Below are positions 16,468 through 26,134 of a stretch of DNA of 49,286 nt, piece after piece. Source of the DNA: SAR202 cluster bacterium (GTDB lineage: Bacteria > Chloroflexota > Dehalococcoidia > Lucifugimonadales > UBA826); assembly GCA_022447825.1 (NCBI GenBank), contig JAKUTY010000013.1, forward strand, positions 1 through 49,286, written 5' to 3'. The notes below the pieces were generated by a model. It had not been told where the DNA came from and did not search any database. It saw only the letters and a list, made by a program, of their open reading frames with translations. The position numbers and the translations under genes are program-made. The stretch's first letter is position 1, and each line of letters begins with the position of its first letter.

Positions 16468-17748
16468 TTAATTTAAATGAATAGAATTATCTAATAAAAT
16501 TACATCAACTTCTTGACCAGGTAAAATTTCAGGAATGTCTTCAGGACAAATAGCCAATCCGTTAGCTTTTGCCATTGAAGTCAATATGTTAGATCCCTGG
16601 TCACCCGTAGTGGTGGCAGTAAAAATCCCATTCGTTGATTCCACTATTACTCGAGCATAAACTCTTCTAGAATCGTAATTTTCAATCGAATCAGTTAATT
16701 TTGCTCGAATAATTTTTCTATCATCAATTGATTTACCCATCATCTTTCGAATGGCTGGACGACAAAATTGTTCAAATGCTACAAGCGAACTTACCGGATT
16801 TCCTGGTAATCCTATTATTGGAACAAATGAATTATCGTTTTTTAATTTCCCAAATGCTAAAGGTTTAGCTGGCCTCATATTAACGCTCCAAAAATTAAGG
16901 TTACCCATCTCACCCATGACATCTTTTACAACATCATAATCTCCTTTAGAAACACCAGCTGAAGAGATTACAAAATCTGAATGTAGAGATTTTTCAATCA
17001 TATCTATTACGGATCCTCTATTATCTCGCGCTATTCCAATAATTTTTGGTATAGCTCCTAACTGTAGAACTGAAGAATAAATAGAATAAGTATTACTATC
17101 AAAAATTTGTCCCTGTTGTATTGATTGACCTGGCTCTACCAACTCATCACCTGTAGACAAAATAGAAATTACTGGCTTACGAATAATATTAATCTTTTCA
17201 AATCCCACTGAAGCCAATAATCCAATCAATGAAGGGGTAAGCGTAGAAAATTTCTCTACAACAATTTCACCCACCGATAAATCTTTTCCTAATTGCCTGA
17301 AGTTTGCACCAACATCTCCTGGAATTTTAATTCCGACAAAAGACTTATCAGAATTTATATTCCAATCTAATTCTGTAGTATCTTCAAAGGGAATTATTGA
17401 ATCTGCGCCTTCAGGAATTGGAGCCCCTGTCATTATTCGTGAGGCACTGCCCTTAATCACCTTTAGAGAAGGAACAGATCCAGCTTTAATCGTTTCTAAT
17501 ATTTTTAAATTTACAACATGTTCATCAGATGCTAATTCAGTATCTGAAGCAATTACAGCATATCCATCCATAGCGGAATTGTTGAAAGGCGGAATGTTTA
17601 AAGGTGAGATTACATCTTCGGTGACTACTAATCCCAAAGAATCTAAGATAGAGATAGATTCACTATTCAGGACAAAAAAATTCTCAAGGATTTTCTCTCT
17701 TGCCTCTTCAACACTAATCATGTCTGCATGGTAATGGTTTTGTCTCAT
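16468..17748 (-). CDS. moeA: molybdopterin molybdotransferase MoeA
   Basis: The 426-residue length and domain order match MoeA. An N-terminal E-E-A-R-E-K-I-L region is followed by N-S-A-M-D-G-Y-A, the I-M-T-G-A-P-I-P-E-G-A-D motif, the S-T-G-D-E-L-V-E-P-G segment and the GLPGNPVS loop. MoeA inserts molybdate into adenylylated molybdopterin, so the organism should have molybdoenzymes; none lies in the window. It starts 1 bp after the pheT stop and is therefore probably on the pheST transcript, an unusual partner for phenylalanyl-tRNA synthetase genes. Confidence 0.92.
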   Translation of the reverse strand: MRQNHYHADMISVEEAREKILENFFVLNSESISILDSLGLVVTEDVISPLNIPPFNNSAMDGYAVIASDTELASDEHVVNLKILETIKAGSVPSLKVIKGSASRIMTGAPIPEGADSIIPFEDTTELDWNINSDKSFVGIKIPGDVGANFRQLGKDLSVGEIVVEKFSTLTPSLIGLLASVGFEKINIIRKPVISILSTGDELVEPGQSIQQGQIFDSNTYSIYSSVLQLGAIPKIIGIARDNRGSVIDMIEKSLHSDFVISSAGVSKGDYDVVKDVMGEMGNLNFWSVNMRPAKPLAFGKLKNDNSFVPIIGLPGNPVSSLVAFEQFCRPAIRKMMGKSIDDRKIIRAKLTDSIENYDSRRVYARVIVESTNGIFTATTTGDQGSNILTSMAKANGLAICPEDIPEILPGQEVDVILLDNSIHLN

Positions 17749-17749
17749 A

Positions 17750-20176
17750 TCAGTATCTTTGATCTATATTTAATTGATGTTTTAATGATTTGAGAATTTT
17801 CTGTTGAGCCTTATCAATATCATTCGTAGAAAGAGTAGCTTCATATGATTGAAAAACAATTTTAAAAGTCATAGATTTTGTGTTTTCAGGAAGCTCTTCT
17901 CCTTCATACAAATCTATAATAAAAGTATCAACAACTAATGAGTTTTTTGAAATCATCTGGGTTATCTGATCAGCTTGAATAGAGTTATTCACCAATAAAG
18001 CTATATCTCTTTCAGAGGATGGGAATTTACTAGGCCTCGTATATTGATGTTCTAAAAGATTAGCTTTTTTAAGGATTTCTTCCAAAAATATTTCTATCAT
18101 TACTACAGATTCATTCAAATCAAAATGAGATAAAGAATGTTGAGAAATTTCACCAATATTACCAACATGAGAATTGTTAATTAAAATTTTTGCAGCTTTA
18201 CCCTTAGCAAAAAAACCCTCGTCACACTCTTCTAATTGAAATACTATTTTGGTAGCTTCGAATAAGTCCTCTAAAACTCCTTTTGCATCATAAAAATCTA
18301 CAGATTCATGTGTTTTGTCCCATAAGTTTTCTTGATTTCTTTTACCGGATAAAACAGCAATTAATTGATCATTTTCATCAGGCATGATTTGTGAGTTAAA
18401 CTTTTTATACTCTCCAAATACTCGACCTATTTCAAATATCTGAATAGGATCTGATTGGTTTAATCTTCGATTATTGGAAAGGGTATCTAATATGTTTACC
18501 CTTAAATTAGGTCTCAAAACATTTTTAGTAGAATCCATAGGGTTTTGGACCTTAACAAAAATTTCAGAAGAAATTTCAGTAGTTTCAGTCAATTTTGCAC
18601 CATTAACTACCGCATAAGAAATCGTTTCATTAAAACCTGAATAGACTAAAGTATCTCTAATTATTTCACGAAAATTAATATAAGTACTATCATCACGGTC
18701 AGGAATAATTGAATTTATTTTTGCTGTGGGTAATTGATCATAACCATAAATTCTAGCAAATTCTTCAATCAAATCTGCTTCAATTTTAATATCTGATCTC
18801 CATATAGGAGGTGTCACAAATATTGTTCCCGAAGATTTGATTTCAATTAAGCACCCTAAAGATTCGAATATATTTAATATTTCAGGTAATTCAAATTGAG
18901 TGCCAAGTAATTTATTAAGATTCTCTAATTTAAAAGCTACTTTTAAATCATCTGTAGTTCTCTGATAGATATCTATATGATTAGATAAAGGAACACCACT
19001 TGTTATTTCTTGAATCAATGAAATTGCTCTATCAAAAGCTAACTCAGCAATTTCTGGGCGAAGATATCTTTCAAACCTATATGATGCTTCTGTATTAATA
19101 TTCAACGCATTTCGTGTGAATCTAGTATTTGAAGCACTAAAATTTGCAGCCTCAAGAAATACATCAGTAGTATTAGAATCTATTTCAGTATTTGAGCCTC
19201 CCATAATTCCAGCTAATGCTATTGGTTTAGAATCGTCTGCGATCACCAACATAGGATATTTTAAAGTTCTATTTTCGCCATCTAAAGTATCAATTTTTTC
19301 GCCATCTTTAGATGGACGAACCAAAATTTTTTTATTTGGAATTTTTTTGTAGTCAAAAGCATGTAATGGCTGTCCAAATTCCAACATGACAAAATTTGTT
19401 ATATCAACAACATTATTTATTGGCCTATGGCCAGTTTTAATTAAGGCATCTTTGAGCCAATCGGGAGATTCTTGAATTTTTACATTTTCAATTACTGTTC
19501 CCATATATCGTGAACACAACTCACTATCAATTATGTCAATTTCAATAAAATCTTCGATTTTTTTATTTGAAGGAGAATAACTAGTGACAGGATAAACAAC
19601 ATTTTGTTTAGTGATTGCAGCCATTTCATGAGCAGTTCCAATAACTGACAGACAATCAGGTCTATTTGGAGTGAGTTCAGTTTCGATAATTACATCAGAG
19701 AGTAAGTTCTTTACAGGAGTACCAATTGGAATAGATGAATCTAATTCTAAAATTCCTGAATGATCTTCTCCCAAACCTAATTCTAAAGAAGAACAAACCA
19801 TACCAGAAGACTCAACACCACGAATTTTGGCTGATTTCAATACTTCGTGATTATTAGATCTTGGATTGAACAGATAGGCACCTTCTTTTGCAAAAACAAT
19901 TTTTTGAGAAACATACAAATTAGGCGCACCACATACAACTGTACGAGTCTCTGAATCAGAAAGTTTAATAGTTGGTAATCTTAATTTATCAGCATCAGGA
20001 TGAGGTTTGATATCAATAATTTCACCTACTAAAAGATGTTCTGCGTCCCAATGTTCACCAACAATGTCTATAGAGGATACTTCCGTTCCTGCCATAGTCA
20101 TCAAATGAGACAAATCATTAATATCTATACCATCTAGATTAATATATTTTTTTAACCACGATACTGGTACTTTCAT
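17750..20176 (-). CDS. pheT: phenylalanine--tRNA ligase beta subunit
   Basis: The 808-residue full-length bacterial beta subunit shows the N-terminal M-K-V-P-V-S-W-L start, a Myf-type tRNA-binding OB domain with H-P-x-A-D-K-L near residue 58, B3/4 editing and B5 domains, and the C-terminal ferredoxin-fold anticodon-binding domain with K-F-P-S-S-E-R-D-I-A. With PheS it forms the alpha2-beta2 synthetase and hydrolyses mischarged Tyr-tRNA. AGGA overlapping the pheS stop serves as its ribosome binding site. Confidence 0.96.
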   Translation of the reverse strand: MKVPVSWLKKYINLDGIDINDLSHLMTMAGTEVSSIDIVGEHWDAEHLLVGEIIDIKPHPDADKLRLPTIKLSDSETRTVVCGAPNLYVSQKIVFAKEGAYLFNPRSNNHEVLKSAKIRGVESSGMVCSSLELGLGEDHSGILELDSSIPIGTPVKNLLSDVIIETELTPNRPDCLSVIGTAHEMAAITKQNVVYPVTSYSPSNKKIEDFIEIDIIDSELCSRYMGTVIENVKIQESPDWLKDALIKTGHRPINNVVDITNFVMLEFGQPLHAFDYKKIPNKKILVRPSKDGEKIDTLDGENRTLKYPMLVIADDSKPIALAGIMGGSNTEIDSNTTDVFLEAANFSASNTRFTRNALNINTEASYRFERYLRPEIAELAFDRAISLIQEITSGVPLSNHIDIYQRTTDDLKVAFKLENLNKLLGTQFELPEILNIFESLGCLIEIKSSGTIFVTPPIWRSDIKIEADLIEEFARIYGYDQLPTAKINSIIPDRDDSTYINFREIIRDTLVYSGFNETISYAVVNGAKLTETTEISSEIFVKVQNPMDSTKNVLRPNLRVNILDTLSNNRRLNQSDPIQIFEIGRVFGEYKKFNSQIMPDENDQLIAVLSGKRNQENLWDKTHESVDFYDAKGVLEDLFEATKIVFQLEECDEGFFAKGKAAKILINNSHVGNIGEISQHSLSHFDLNESVVMIEIFLEEILKKANLLEHQYTRPSKFPSSERDIALLVNNSIQADQITQMISKNSLVVDTFIIDLYEGEELPENTKSMTFKIVFQSYEATLSTNDIDKAQQKILKSLKHQLNIDQRY

Positions 20177-20183
20177 GTTAATC

Positions 20184-21239
20184 CTAAGAAAACTGTTTTA
20201 AAAACCTTAAATCATTAGAGTAAAATAATCGCACATCATCTATCCCATTTCTCAACATTGAAATCCTTTCAGCACCCATTCCAAATGCAAAACCAGAATA
20301 TATTTCAGGGTCATACCCAACACCTTTTAAAACTTCAGGGTGAACCATACCTGCACCCATTATTTCTATCCATCCTGTAAAACTGCAAACCTTGCAACCA
20401 TCACGATCACCATCACATTTAAAGCAATCAATAGAGACTTCTGCGCCAGGTTCAACAAAAGGGAAAAAATCACATCTAAATCTAGCTTTCCGTTTCTGTC
20501 CAAACATATTTTGAGCAAATTCTTCTAAAGTAGATTTTAAATGTGCAAAAGTAATTCCTTTGTCCACAACTAAACCCTCTACCTGACAAAATTGCCATTC
20601 ATGAGTGGCATCAGTTGCTTCATATCTATAGGTTTTTCCAGGAACAATTACTCGAATTGGAGGATTTTGTTTTTCCATTAATCTAATTTGCATTGGGGAA
20701 GTATGTGTTCTAAGTAATAATGGTTGGATATTGACATCACTTGTTGTATCAACCCAAAGAGTATTCCACATATCTCTAGCAGGATGGTCTATAGGTATAT
20801 TTAATTTCTGGAAATTATACTCATCAAGTTCTACTTCAGGACCCTCTGCTAAATCAAATCCCATTTCAGTAAAAACTTTTGTAATTTCTCTCACAACTAC
20901 CGTGGTGGGATGAAAAGAACCGTGAGATTTACGACGACCAGGAAGACTAAAATCTAAAGTAGGATTAGATTCTTCAGCATCTGTAGAAGTGTAGTCATCA
21001 AACTTTTCTTGAATTAAATCTTGAAAAAATATTTTGATTAAATTTGCATTTTTACCAGCATCTTTTTTTTGATCTGATGGAAGAGTAGAAATATTTTTAA
21101 TCAAATCAGTAATTGAACCTTTTCTTCCTAAAAGTTCAGATTTAAATTCTTCTAATTGTTCAAGGTTAGAAATCAAATCAAATTTTTCAATTGCTTTTAA
21201 TCTAAGCTCGTTTCCATAGGAATCTTTTTGAAAGTCCAT
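20184..21239 (-). CDS. pheS: phenylalanine--tRNA ligase alpha subunit
   Basis: The 351-residue protein has an N-terminal coiled coil for tRNA binding followed by the class II catalytic core. Motif 1 contains G-F-D-L-A-E-G-P-E-V-E. Motif 2 contains T-Y-R-Y-E-A-x-D-x-T-H. Motif 3 lies in G-F-A-F-G-M-G-A-E-R, and the C-terminus reads N-D-L-R-F-L. Four cysteines in a C-x2-C...C-x2-C cluster lie around residues 275-290. It charges tRNA-Phe together with PheT. It is the promoter-proximal gene of pheS-pheT-moeA and has an operator-like palindrome at its promoter. Confidence 0.96.
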   Translation of the reverse strand: MDFQKDSYGNELRLKAIEKFDLISNLEQLEEFKSELLGRKGSITDLIKNISTLPSDQKKDAGKNANLIKIFFQDLIQEKFDDYTSTDAEESNPTLDFSLPGRRKSHGSFHPTTVVVREITKVFTEMGFDLAEGPEVELDEYNFQKLNIPIDHPARDMWNTLWVDTTSDVNIQPLLLRTHTSPMQIRLMEKQNPPIRVIVPGKTYRYEATDATHEWQFCQVEGLVVDKGITFAHLKSTLEEFAQNMFGQKRKARFRCDFFPFVEPGAEVSIDCFKCDGDRDGCKVCSFTGWIEIMGAGMVHPEVLKGVGYDPEIYSGFAFGMGAERISMLRNGIDDVRLFYSNDLRFLKQFS

Positions 21240-21264
21240 ATTATTTCTCTTTGAATAAATTACA

Positions 21265-21300
21265 GTATCAAATTATGAAATTGATACTACATAAGGTCAA
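21265..21300 (-). promoter_or_regulatory. pheS promoter with a palindrome centred on the -10 box
   Basis: On the minus strand, TTGACC (21300-21295), a 17-bp spacer and CATAAT (21277-21272) form a strong promoter about 33 bp before the pheS ATG. A perfect 7-bp inverted repeat, GTATCAA (21265-21271) with TTGATAC (21281-21287), flanks the -10 box symmetrically. It could be a repressor operator or a hairpin at the start of the transcript. No T-box sequence is present. Confidence 0.6.
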
Positions 21301-21342
21301 GGAAATTATTCCACATTTTTATAAATTACTCTGCAATAGATA

Positions 21343-21348
21343 TATAAT
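21343..21348 (+). promoter_or_regulatory. -10 box for the MscS-like gene
   Basis: A perfect TATAAT lies 18 bp before the ATG at 21367, so the leader would be about 12 nt. There is no convincing -35 at 16-18 bp. It sits back to back with the pheS promoter. Confidence 0.45.
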
Positions 21349-21366
21349 ACCCTTACAGGTTTTTAT

Positions 21367-22458
21367 ATGATAATTTCTGAATCTTTACTCAGAGCCTCAA
21401 TTACTGTAGCAATAATAATAGGGTTGTCTGTATTCATAGCTCTATTATTGTTATTTATAATTAGGACAATAATAAAAAAACAGACTGATAACAGTTTAAT
21501 CACTGTAATAGTCCGAGAATGTAGGCTGCCTCTAATTTTTGTCATTTTATTGACATGTATTTACTCAAGTTATCTAGTCATAATCACTACTGACGATCAA
21601 TTAGTACAACCACTCATGGAGACAAGAGTATTTGCCAAAAATATTTGGCAAGTTGGGTTAATAATATTTTTCACAACATTATTAGCAAGAGTAGGGGACA
21701 GATCTATATTTTGGTATGTAGTTAATATTTCAAAAAAGACTGCTACAAAACTCGATGACAATTTACTTCCAATAGTCAGAAGAATTCTTCCTTTAGCAAT
21801 TTATTCGGTAGGATTTCTAGTTTCAGTAGATAATTTAGGAATATCAGTCAGTCCAATTTTGGCTGGGTTAGGAATTGGTGGACTAGCCGTAGCACTTGCT
21901 GTACAACCAACACTTAGCAACTTTTTTGCAGGCACCTTCGTTGTAACAGATGGGGGGTTACGTCCAGGAGATTTTATTGAACTTGATGATGGCAATTCAG
22001 GATATGTTGAATCAGTAGGATGGAGAAGTACTAAAATAAGAAGTATTTATAATAACTTAGTTATTATTCCGAATTCAAAAATGGCAGATAGTGTTGTTAC
22101 AAATTATTACAGCCCAACTCCTGCAATGAATGTACTAGTGGAGTGTGGTGTCAGCTATGAATCAAACCTTAAAAATGTAGAGATGTTCGTATTAGAAGAA
22201 GCAACAGCTTTAATTAATGAATCTAACTTATCTATCAAACATGTCCCTCCATTTTTTGGTTTTTCTAATTTTGGTGACTCAAATATTGATTTCTTTGTAT
22301 ACATACAAGCTATTGATAGGCTATCTACTTTCACACTAAAAAGTGAACTCATTAAAAGAATCCATGAAAGGTTTGATAGAGAAAACATTGATATTAACTA
22401 TCCTGTGAGAAAAATAATTTCTGATTCACCAAATAATTCAATTGACATATTAAAATAA
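21367..22458 (+). CDS. MscS family mechanosensitive ion channel
   Basis: The 363 residues give about four hydrophobic helices (9-35, 50-70, 92-108, 140-185). The last contains the Gly/Ala-rich pore-lining helix (G-L-G-I-G-G-L-A-V-A-L-A). The MscS beta domain follows (G-D-F-I-E-L-D-D...G-Y-V-E-S-V-G-W-R-S-T), with P-N-S-K at its end. It is a small-conductance osmotic release channel in the inner membrane. It may equally be a YnaI/YbdG-like homolog. It stands alone, divergent from pheS and convergent with the glycosylase gene, 3 bp apart. Confidence 0.9.
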   Translation: MIISESLLRASITVAIIIGLSVFIALLLLFIIRTIIKKQTDNSLITVIVRECRLPLIFVILLTCIYSSYLVIITTDDQLVQPLMETRVFAKNIWQVGLIIFFTTLLARVGDRSIFWYVVNISKKTATKLDDNLLPIVRRILPLAIYSVGFLVSVDNLGISVSPILAGLGIGGLAVALAVQPTLSNFFAGTFVVTDGGLRPGDFIELDDGNSGYVESVGWRSTKIRSIYNNLVIIPNSKMADSVVTNYYSPTPAMNVLVECGVSYESNLKNVEMFVLEEATALINESNLSIKHVPPFFGFSNFGDSNIDFFVYIQAIDRLSTFTLKSELIKRIHERFDRENIDINYPVRKIISDSPNNSIDILK

Positions 22459-22461
22459 TTT

Positions 22462-23319
22462 TTAATCATCGTTTCTTCTACTATGAAATAAATAATGGTT
22501 GATATATCCAGAATTTTCTCCGAAATAATCTTGAAAATGACTTCTTAATTTCGAATCATGAATTTTATTAACATTATCATTCAAGTACGTTTCTCTTAAA
22601 ACTCGATTAATCCAAACATCTACCGGAAAAGCATTCAAATTATCTAATGAAAATAACATTACACAATTAGCAACTTTATCTCCAACTCCAGGAAACATTG
22701 TTAACTGATTTAAGTTGTCATAATAATTTTGAGATCTTAATTTCTTCAAATCTATATTATCTTTAAGGATAATTTTAGAAGTTTCGAAAATGTATTTCGC
22801 CCTATACCCAAATCCCATAGATCTCAAATTGTCTTCGCCAGCATCTATAATTTGTGATGGAGTAGGAAAAGTTTTATATTCTCCAAAAGAGTCGTTAAGA
22901 GTATTACCACTAGAATTTATTAATTTTCTTAGCATTAATTTGATTCGCTTCATATTGTTATTACTAGAACAAATAAAAGTAACAAGGCATTCCCAAGGGT
23001 CTTGTCTTAATAAATGTAATCCTTCAAATTTATTAAATGCGGACAATAAATAATTATCTGATTGAATTGATTTGTATATTTCACTTAAATCGTCGTCAAC
23101 TCTCAAATAATTTTCTAAAACTTTTATTTGAGTTTCATTAGGATGTAGGGGATATACCATTTCAACTTGATCGTAAATTTGGCGAGCTCGATAACGAGTT
23201 TTGTTTAAGATAACTTCATGAGTTTTTAAATTTTCATCTTGAATTGGATCCCATAAAAAAGATTGTCCGCTATAAAGAGTAGATTCCAAATCATATTTAG
23301 ATTTACTGTTCAGTATCAT
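22462..23319 (-). CDS. 8-oxoguanine DNA glycosylase/AP lyase (OGG1 type)
   Basis: The 285-residue protein has an N-terminal OGG_N region (L-Y-S-G-Q-S-F-L-W) and a helix-hairpin-helix GPD domain. The catalytic Lys215 lies in P-G-V-G-D-K-V-A, and the conserved Asp234 in P-V-D-V-W; both align with the catalytic pair of eukaryotic OGG1. It removes 8-oxoguanine paired with cytosine and nicks the strand. The ATG at 23319 is preferred because homology starts there. It overlaps the end of the dinG-like gene by 17 bp, so the two repair genes are coupled. Confidence 0.86.
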   Translation of the reverse strand: MILNSKSKYDLESTLYSGQSFLWDPIQDENLKTHEVILNKTRYRARQIYDQVEMVYPLHPNETQIKVLENYLRVDDDLSEIYKSIQSDNYLLSAFNKFEGLHLLRQDPWECLVTFICSSNNNMKRIKLMLRKLINSSGNTLNDSFGEYKTFPTPSQIIDAGEDNLRSMGFGYRAKYIFETSKIILKDNIDLKKLRSQNYYDNLNQLTMFPGVGDKVANCVMLFSLDNLNAFPVDVWINRVLRETYLNDNVNKIHDSKLRSHFQDYFGENSGYINHYLFHSRRNDD

Positions 23320-26062
23320 GATTAAACCATTGAGTAATAAGACTGCCCATATCATGTATTGAAGTGTGAGATACAGGTACGTTGGGTAAAGATTTTACAA
23401 ATCTTTTTCCATATGGAGCTTTAACAATTCTATTATCTAAAACTACAATTACACCTTTATCATCTTTAGATCTGATTAGTCGTCCAAAACCTTGTCTAAA
23501 TTTCATGATTGCATTGGGTACAGCAAATTCATTAAAACCATTCGCGTAATTTTCAAATCGTGCTTGATATATCGGATCAGAGGGAACATCAAAAGGTAAT
23601 CGAGTAATAACTAATGAATTTAACGCAGAGCCTTTCAAATCAACTCCTTCCCAAAATGAACTTGTTCCCAAAATCAATGATTCATTGTCACTATTAATTA
23701 TTTGCAGTAAGTTACGAGGAGAACCATGAATTCCCTGAGCTAACAAATTTTTATTAAGGCTTTTTTCTTTCTTAATGAGATCATAGACTGTATTTAGTGC
23801 TGAGTATGAAGTAAAAAGTACTAACACACCGCCTGGGGCTTTTTCACAAATGATTTTTATAGCACTAGCTACGTATTCTAAATAATTAGTATTTCGAGGA
23901 TCAGGTATATCATTTGGTATAAGTAATAGTGCTGAACTTTGATAATCGAATGGCGATCCCAAAATTAAAGATTCATCAGGATGAAATCCAGTTCTAAAGT
24001 TGATATGTTCAAATTTCTCATCTGATGTCAAAGTTGCACTAGTGAGAACTACAGATTCTTTTTGAGAAAATAATTCTTTATATAAAATATCACCAACCAC
24101 AAAAGGAGCCCCATTAAAACTAGAAGTTTCCCTACTAGAATCTGAGAGAATCCAATAAACAAAATGTTTTTGATTTTCTGAGAAAAATTCTAATAAGTGG
24201 CTTGTTAAAGATTTAGCATTTGAATATGAAGCTTCAGTGATTCCCAAATATTCAGTGATTCCAATCAAATTAATTTTTGTTTCCAAAGTTTTAATCAAAT
24301 CATTTAAAACATTTAAAAATTCTTCCAATAAAACTATTAAGTTATCTGAGAGATCCGCCAAATCTTCCCAATTATTAATTTGATGATTTGCAGAAACACG
24401 AATTTTATCTGATTTAAATTTACTTATTTCTAAATGCTGTGAAAGAAAACCTATTGAAAATAAAGAAGCAAAATTTTCCTGTAGTCGACGGACAATATTT
24501 TGAGTATTGTCATCTAAAATCCCCAATTCATTTATAGCTACAGGATTTGAATCTCTAGTAAAAACTCTTCTAAGACGTTCATAAATATTCTCAGAGCCAA
24601 CAAAATCACTGAGTAAATCATTTACCAACGTTCTATTAATTGAGAAAGCAAAGGCAGATGAAGCTTGATCTTCAATATGATGAGCCTCATCAATTATTAA
24701 ATTTTCATAAGGAGGAAGGATTGACCCTTCTGAAATCAAATCTGACATCAATAGTGAGTGATTTACAATTATGGCATTCGATTCGTTAGCTTTATTTCTA
24801 GCCTGCCTCAAAAAGCACTGGCCTTCTAAGCCCATACATCTCAAAGATTTCTCTGCATTAAATTTATTTAATATAGCCCTATGATCAGATCTACTGATAT
24901 TCATTTCATTGAGGTCTCCCGAATTAGAAGAATGCAACCAAACAATGATTTTTGACATTAAAATCCCAGAATTTGTATCAATAGTTTGTAATGAAACCTG
25001 GGATTCAAACTTTTGTAAACATAAATAATTAGATCGACCTTTCAATAAAGAGAAATTAGTATCATCATCTGTATTCAAACCTAAAATATTCATAACAAGA
25101 GGCAAATCTTTATCAATTAATTGCTCTTGAAGACCAATAGTATTAGTAGAAATCACAATTTTTTCATTTGAATTAATTGAATAATTTATAGCTGGTATTA
25201 GATAAGCCAAAGACTTTCCTACACCAGTGCCTGCTTCAACAATCAGATTTTTTTTATTTTCTAGTGCTTTTTGAACATTTAAAGCCATTTGGTTGTGCTG
25301 AGCTCTATATTCGAGACCTTGTAAAGATTGTGAGAACTTTGCATTGGTTGAAAAAATTTCTTCGATTTGTAATTTATTATCTTCATTATCAAGTTTATTT
25401 GATCCAGAATGTGAATTTTTATTCATTTTTTGATCTTTAACAGAATTAATCAAAACATACTGAAAAAATGAAGGATCTATCCAATTACTACTATTTGCCA
25501 CCTGTGACAATCGCCCAATTATTGAAGAAGGTAATAATTTGGCATGATTTACTATTTCATTAAATAAATGCATTGTTGATTGGCAATCTGCAAGAGCTCG
25601 ATGGCTTTCTTGAACAGAAAACTTAAATTCATTTTTTAATGATTGCAAAGAATAACTAGGTGATTTTGGGAAAAAAACGTAGCTTAAGTCTAAAGTATCA
25701 AAAACCAAATTATCAAAACTCAAACCGTAATTCTTAAGAAATCCCAAATCAAAATTAACATTGTGCCCAACAATTGGTAAATTTTTAATTAAGTCAGTTA
25801 AAACCTCCGAAATCGAATCAAATTCTGGAGCATCTATTAAGTCAAAATCTGAAATCCCCGTTAATTCTGTTACAAAAGGTGGGATAGGCCGACTAGATTT
25901 AACCAATGATTCAAATGAATTAATGATCTCATCACCTTTGAATACTAGTACGCCGACCTCAATAATCTGATCTGTAAGAGGATCAGTTCCTGTGGTTTCC
26001 AAATCGATTACGCAAAAAAAATCTTGATTAATTTGGTTTAAATTATTATTGAATTGAACCAT
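23303..26062 (-). CDS. dinG: DnaQ-like exonuclease-DinG helicase fusion
   Basis: The 919-residue product joins an N-terminal DEDDh 3'-5' exonuclease (D20, E22 in D-L-E-T-T-G; D105; H154 and D159) to a DinG/XPD-type superfamily 2 helicase. The helicase half has Walker A A-G-T-G-V-G-K-S (277-284), D-E-A-H (458-461) and a late Q-G-F-G-R-L-I-R motif. This is the architecture of the long Firmicutes-type DinG. In the region that holds the 4Fe-4S cluster in E. coli DinG I find only three cysteines (C348, C409, C416), so the cluster may be absent or altered. Likely role: unwinding damaged or R-loop DNA. The 3' end overlaps the glycosylase gene. Confidence 0.9.
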   Translation of the reverse strand: MVQFNNNLNQINQDFFCVIDLETTGTDPLTDQIIEVGVLVFKGDEIINSFESLVKSSRPIPPFVTELTGISDFDLIDAPEFDSISEVLTDLIKNLPIVGHNVNFDLGFLKNYGLSFDNLVFDTLDLSYVFFPKSPSYSLQSLKNEFKFSVQESHRALADCQSTMHLFNEIVNHAKLLPSSIIGRLSQVANSSNWIDPSFFQYVLINSVKDQKMNKNSHSGSNKLDNEDNKLQIEEIFSTNAKFSQSLQGLEYRAQHNQMALNVQKALENKKNLIVEAGTGVGKSLAYLIPAINYSINSNEKIVISTNTIGLQEQLIDKDLPLVMNILGLNTDDDTNFSLLKGRSNYLCLQKFESQVSLQTIDTNSGILMSKIIVWLHSSNSGDLNEMNISRSDHRAILNKFNAEKSLRCMGLEGQCFLRQARNKANESNAIIVNHSLLMSDLISEGSILPPYENLIIDEAHHIEDQASSAFAFSINRTLVNDLLSDFVGSENIYERLRRVFTRDSNPVAINELGILDDNTQNIVRRLQENFASLFSIGFLSQHLEISKFKSDKIRVSANHQINNWEDLADLSDNLIVLLEEFLNVLNDLIKTLETKINLIGITEYLGITEASYSNAKSLTSHLLEFFSENQKHFVYWILSDSSRETSSFNGAPFVVGDILYKELFSQKESVVLTSATLTSDEKFEHINFRTGFHPDESLILGSPFDYQSSALLLIPNDIPDPRNTNYLEYVASAIKIICEKAPGGVLVLFTSYSALNTVYDLIKKEKSLNKNLLAQGIHGSPRNLLQIINSDNESLILGTSSFWEGVDLKGSALNSLVITRLPFDVPSDPIYQARFENYANGFNEFAVPNAIMKFRQGFGRLIRSKDDKGVIVVLDNRIVKAPYGKRFVKSLPNVPVSHTSIHDMGSLITQWFNHDTEQ

Positions 26063-26134
26063 TTAAATTTGTAGATTGAATAACTAAGTTAAAATATGTG
26101 AATACAGTTCCATAATAAAACATAATATATAGAA

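Noticed and set aside
21240-21366. T-box leader or attenuator for pheS
   Set aside because: The leader is only about 26 nt and lacks the T-box sequence or a leader peptide.
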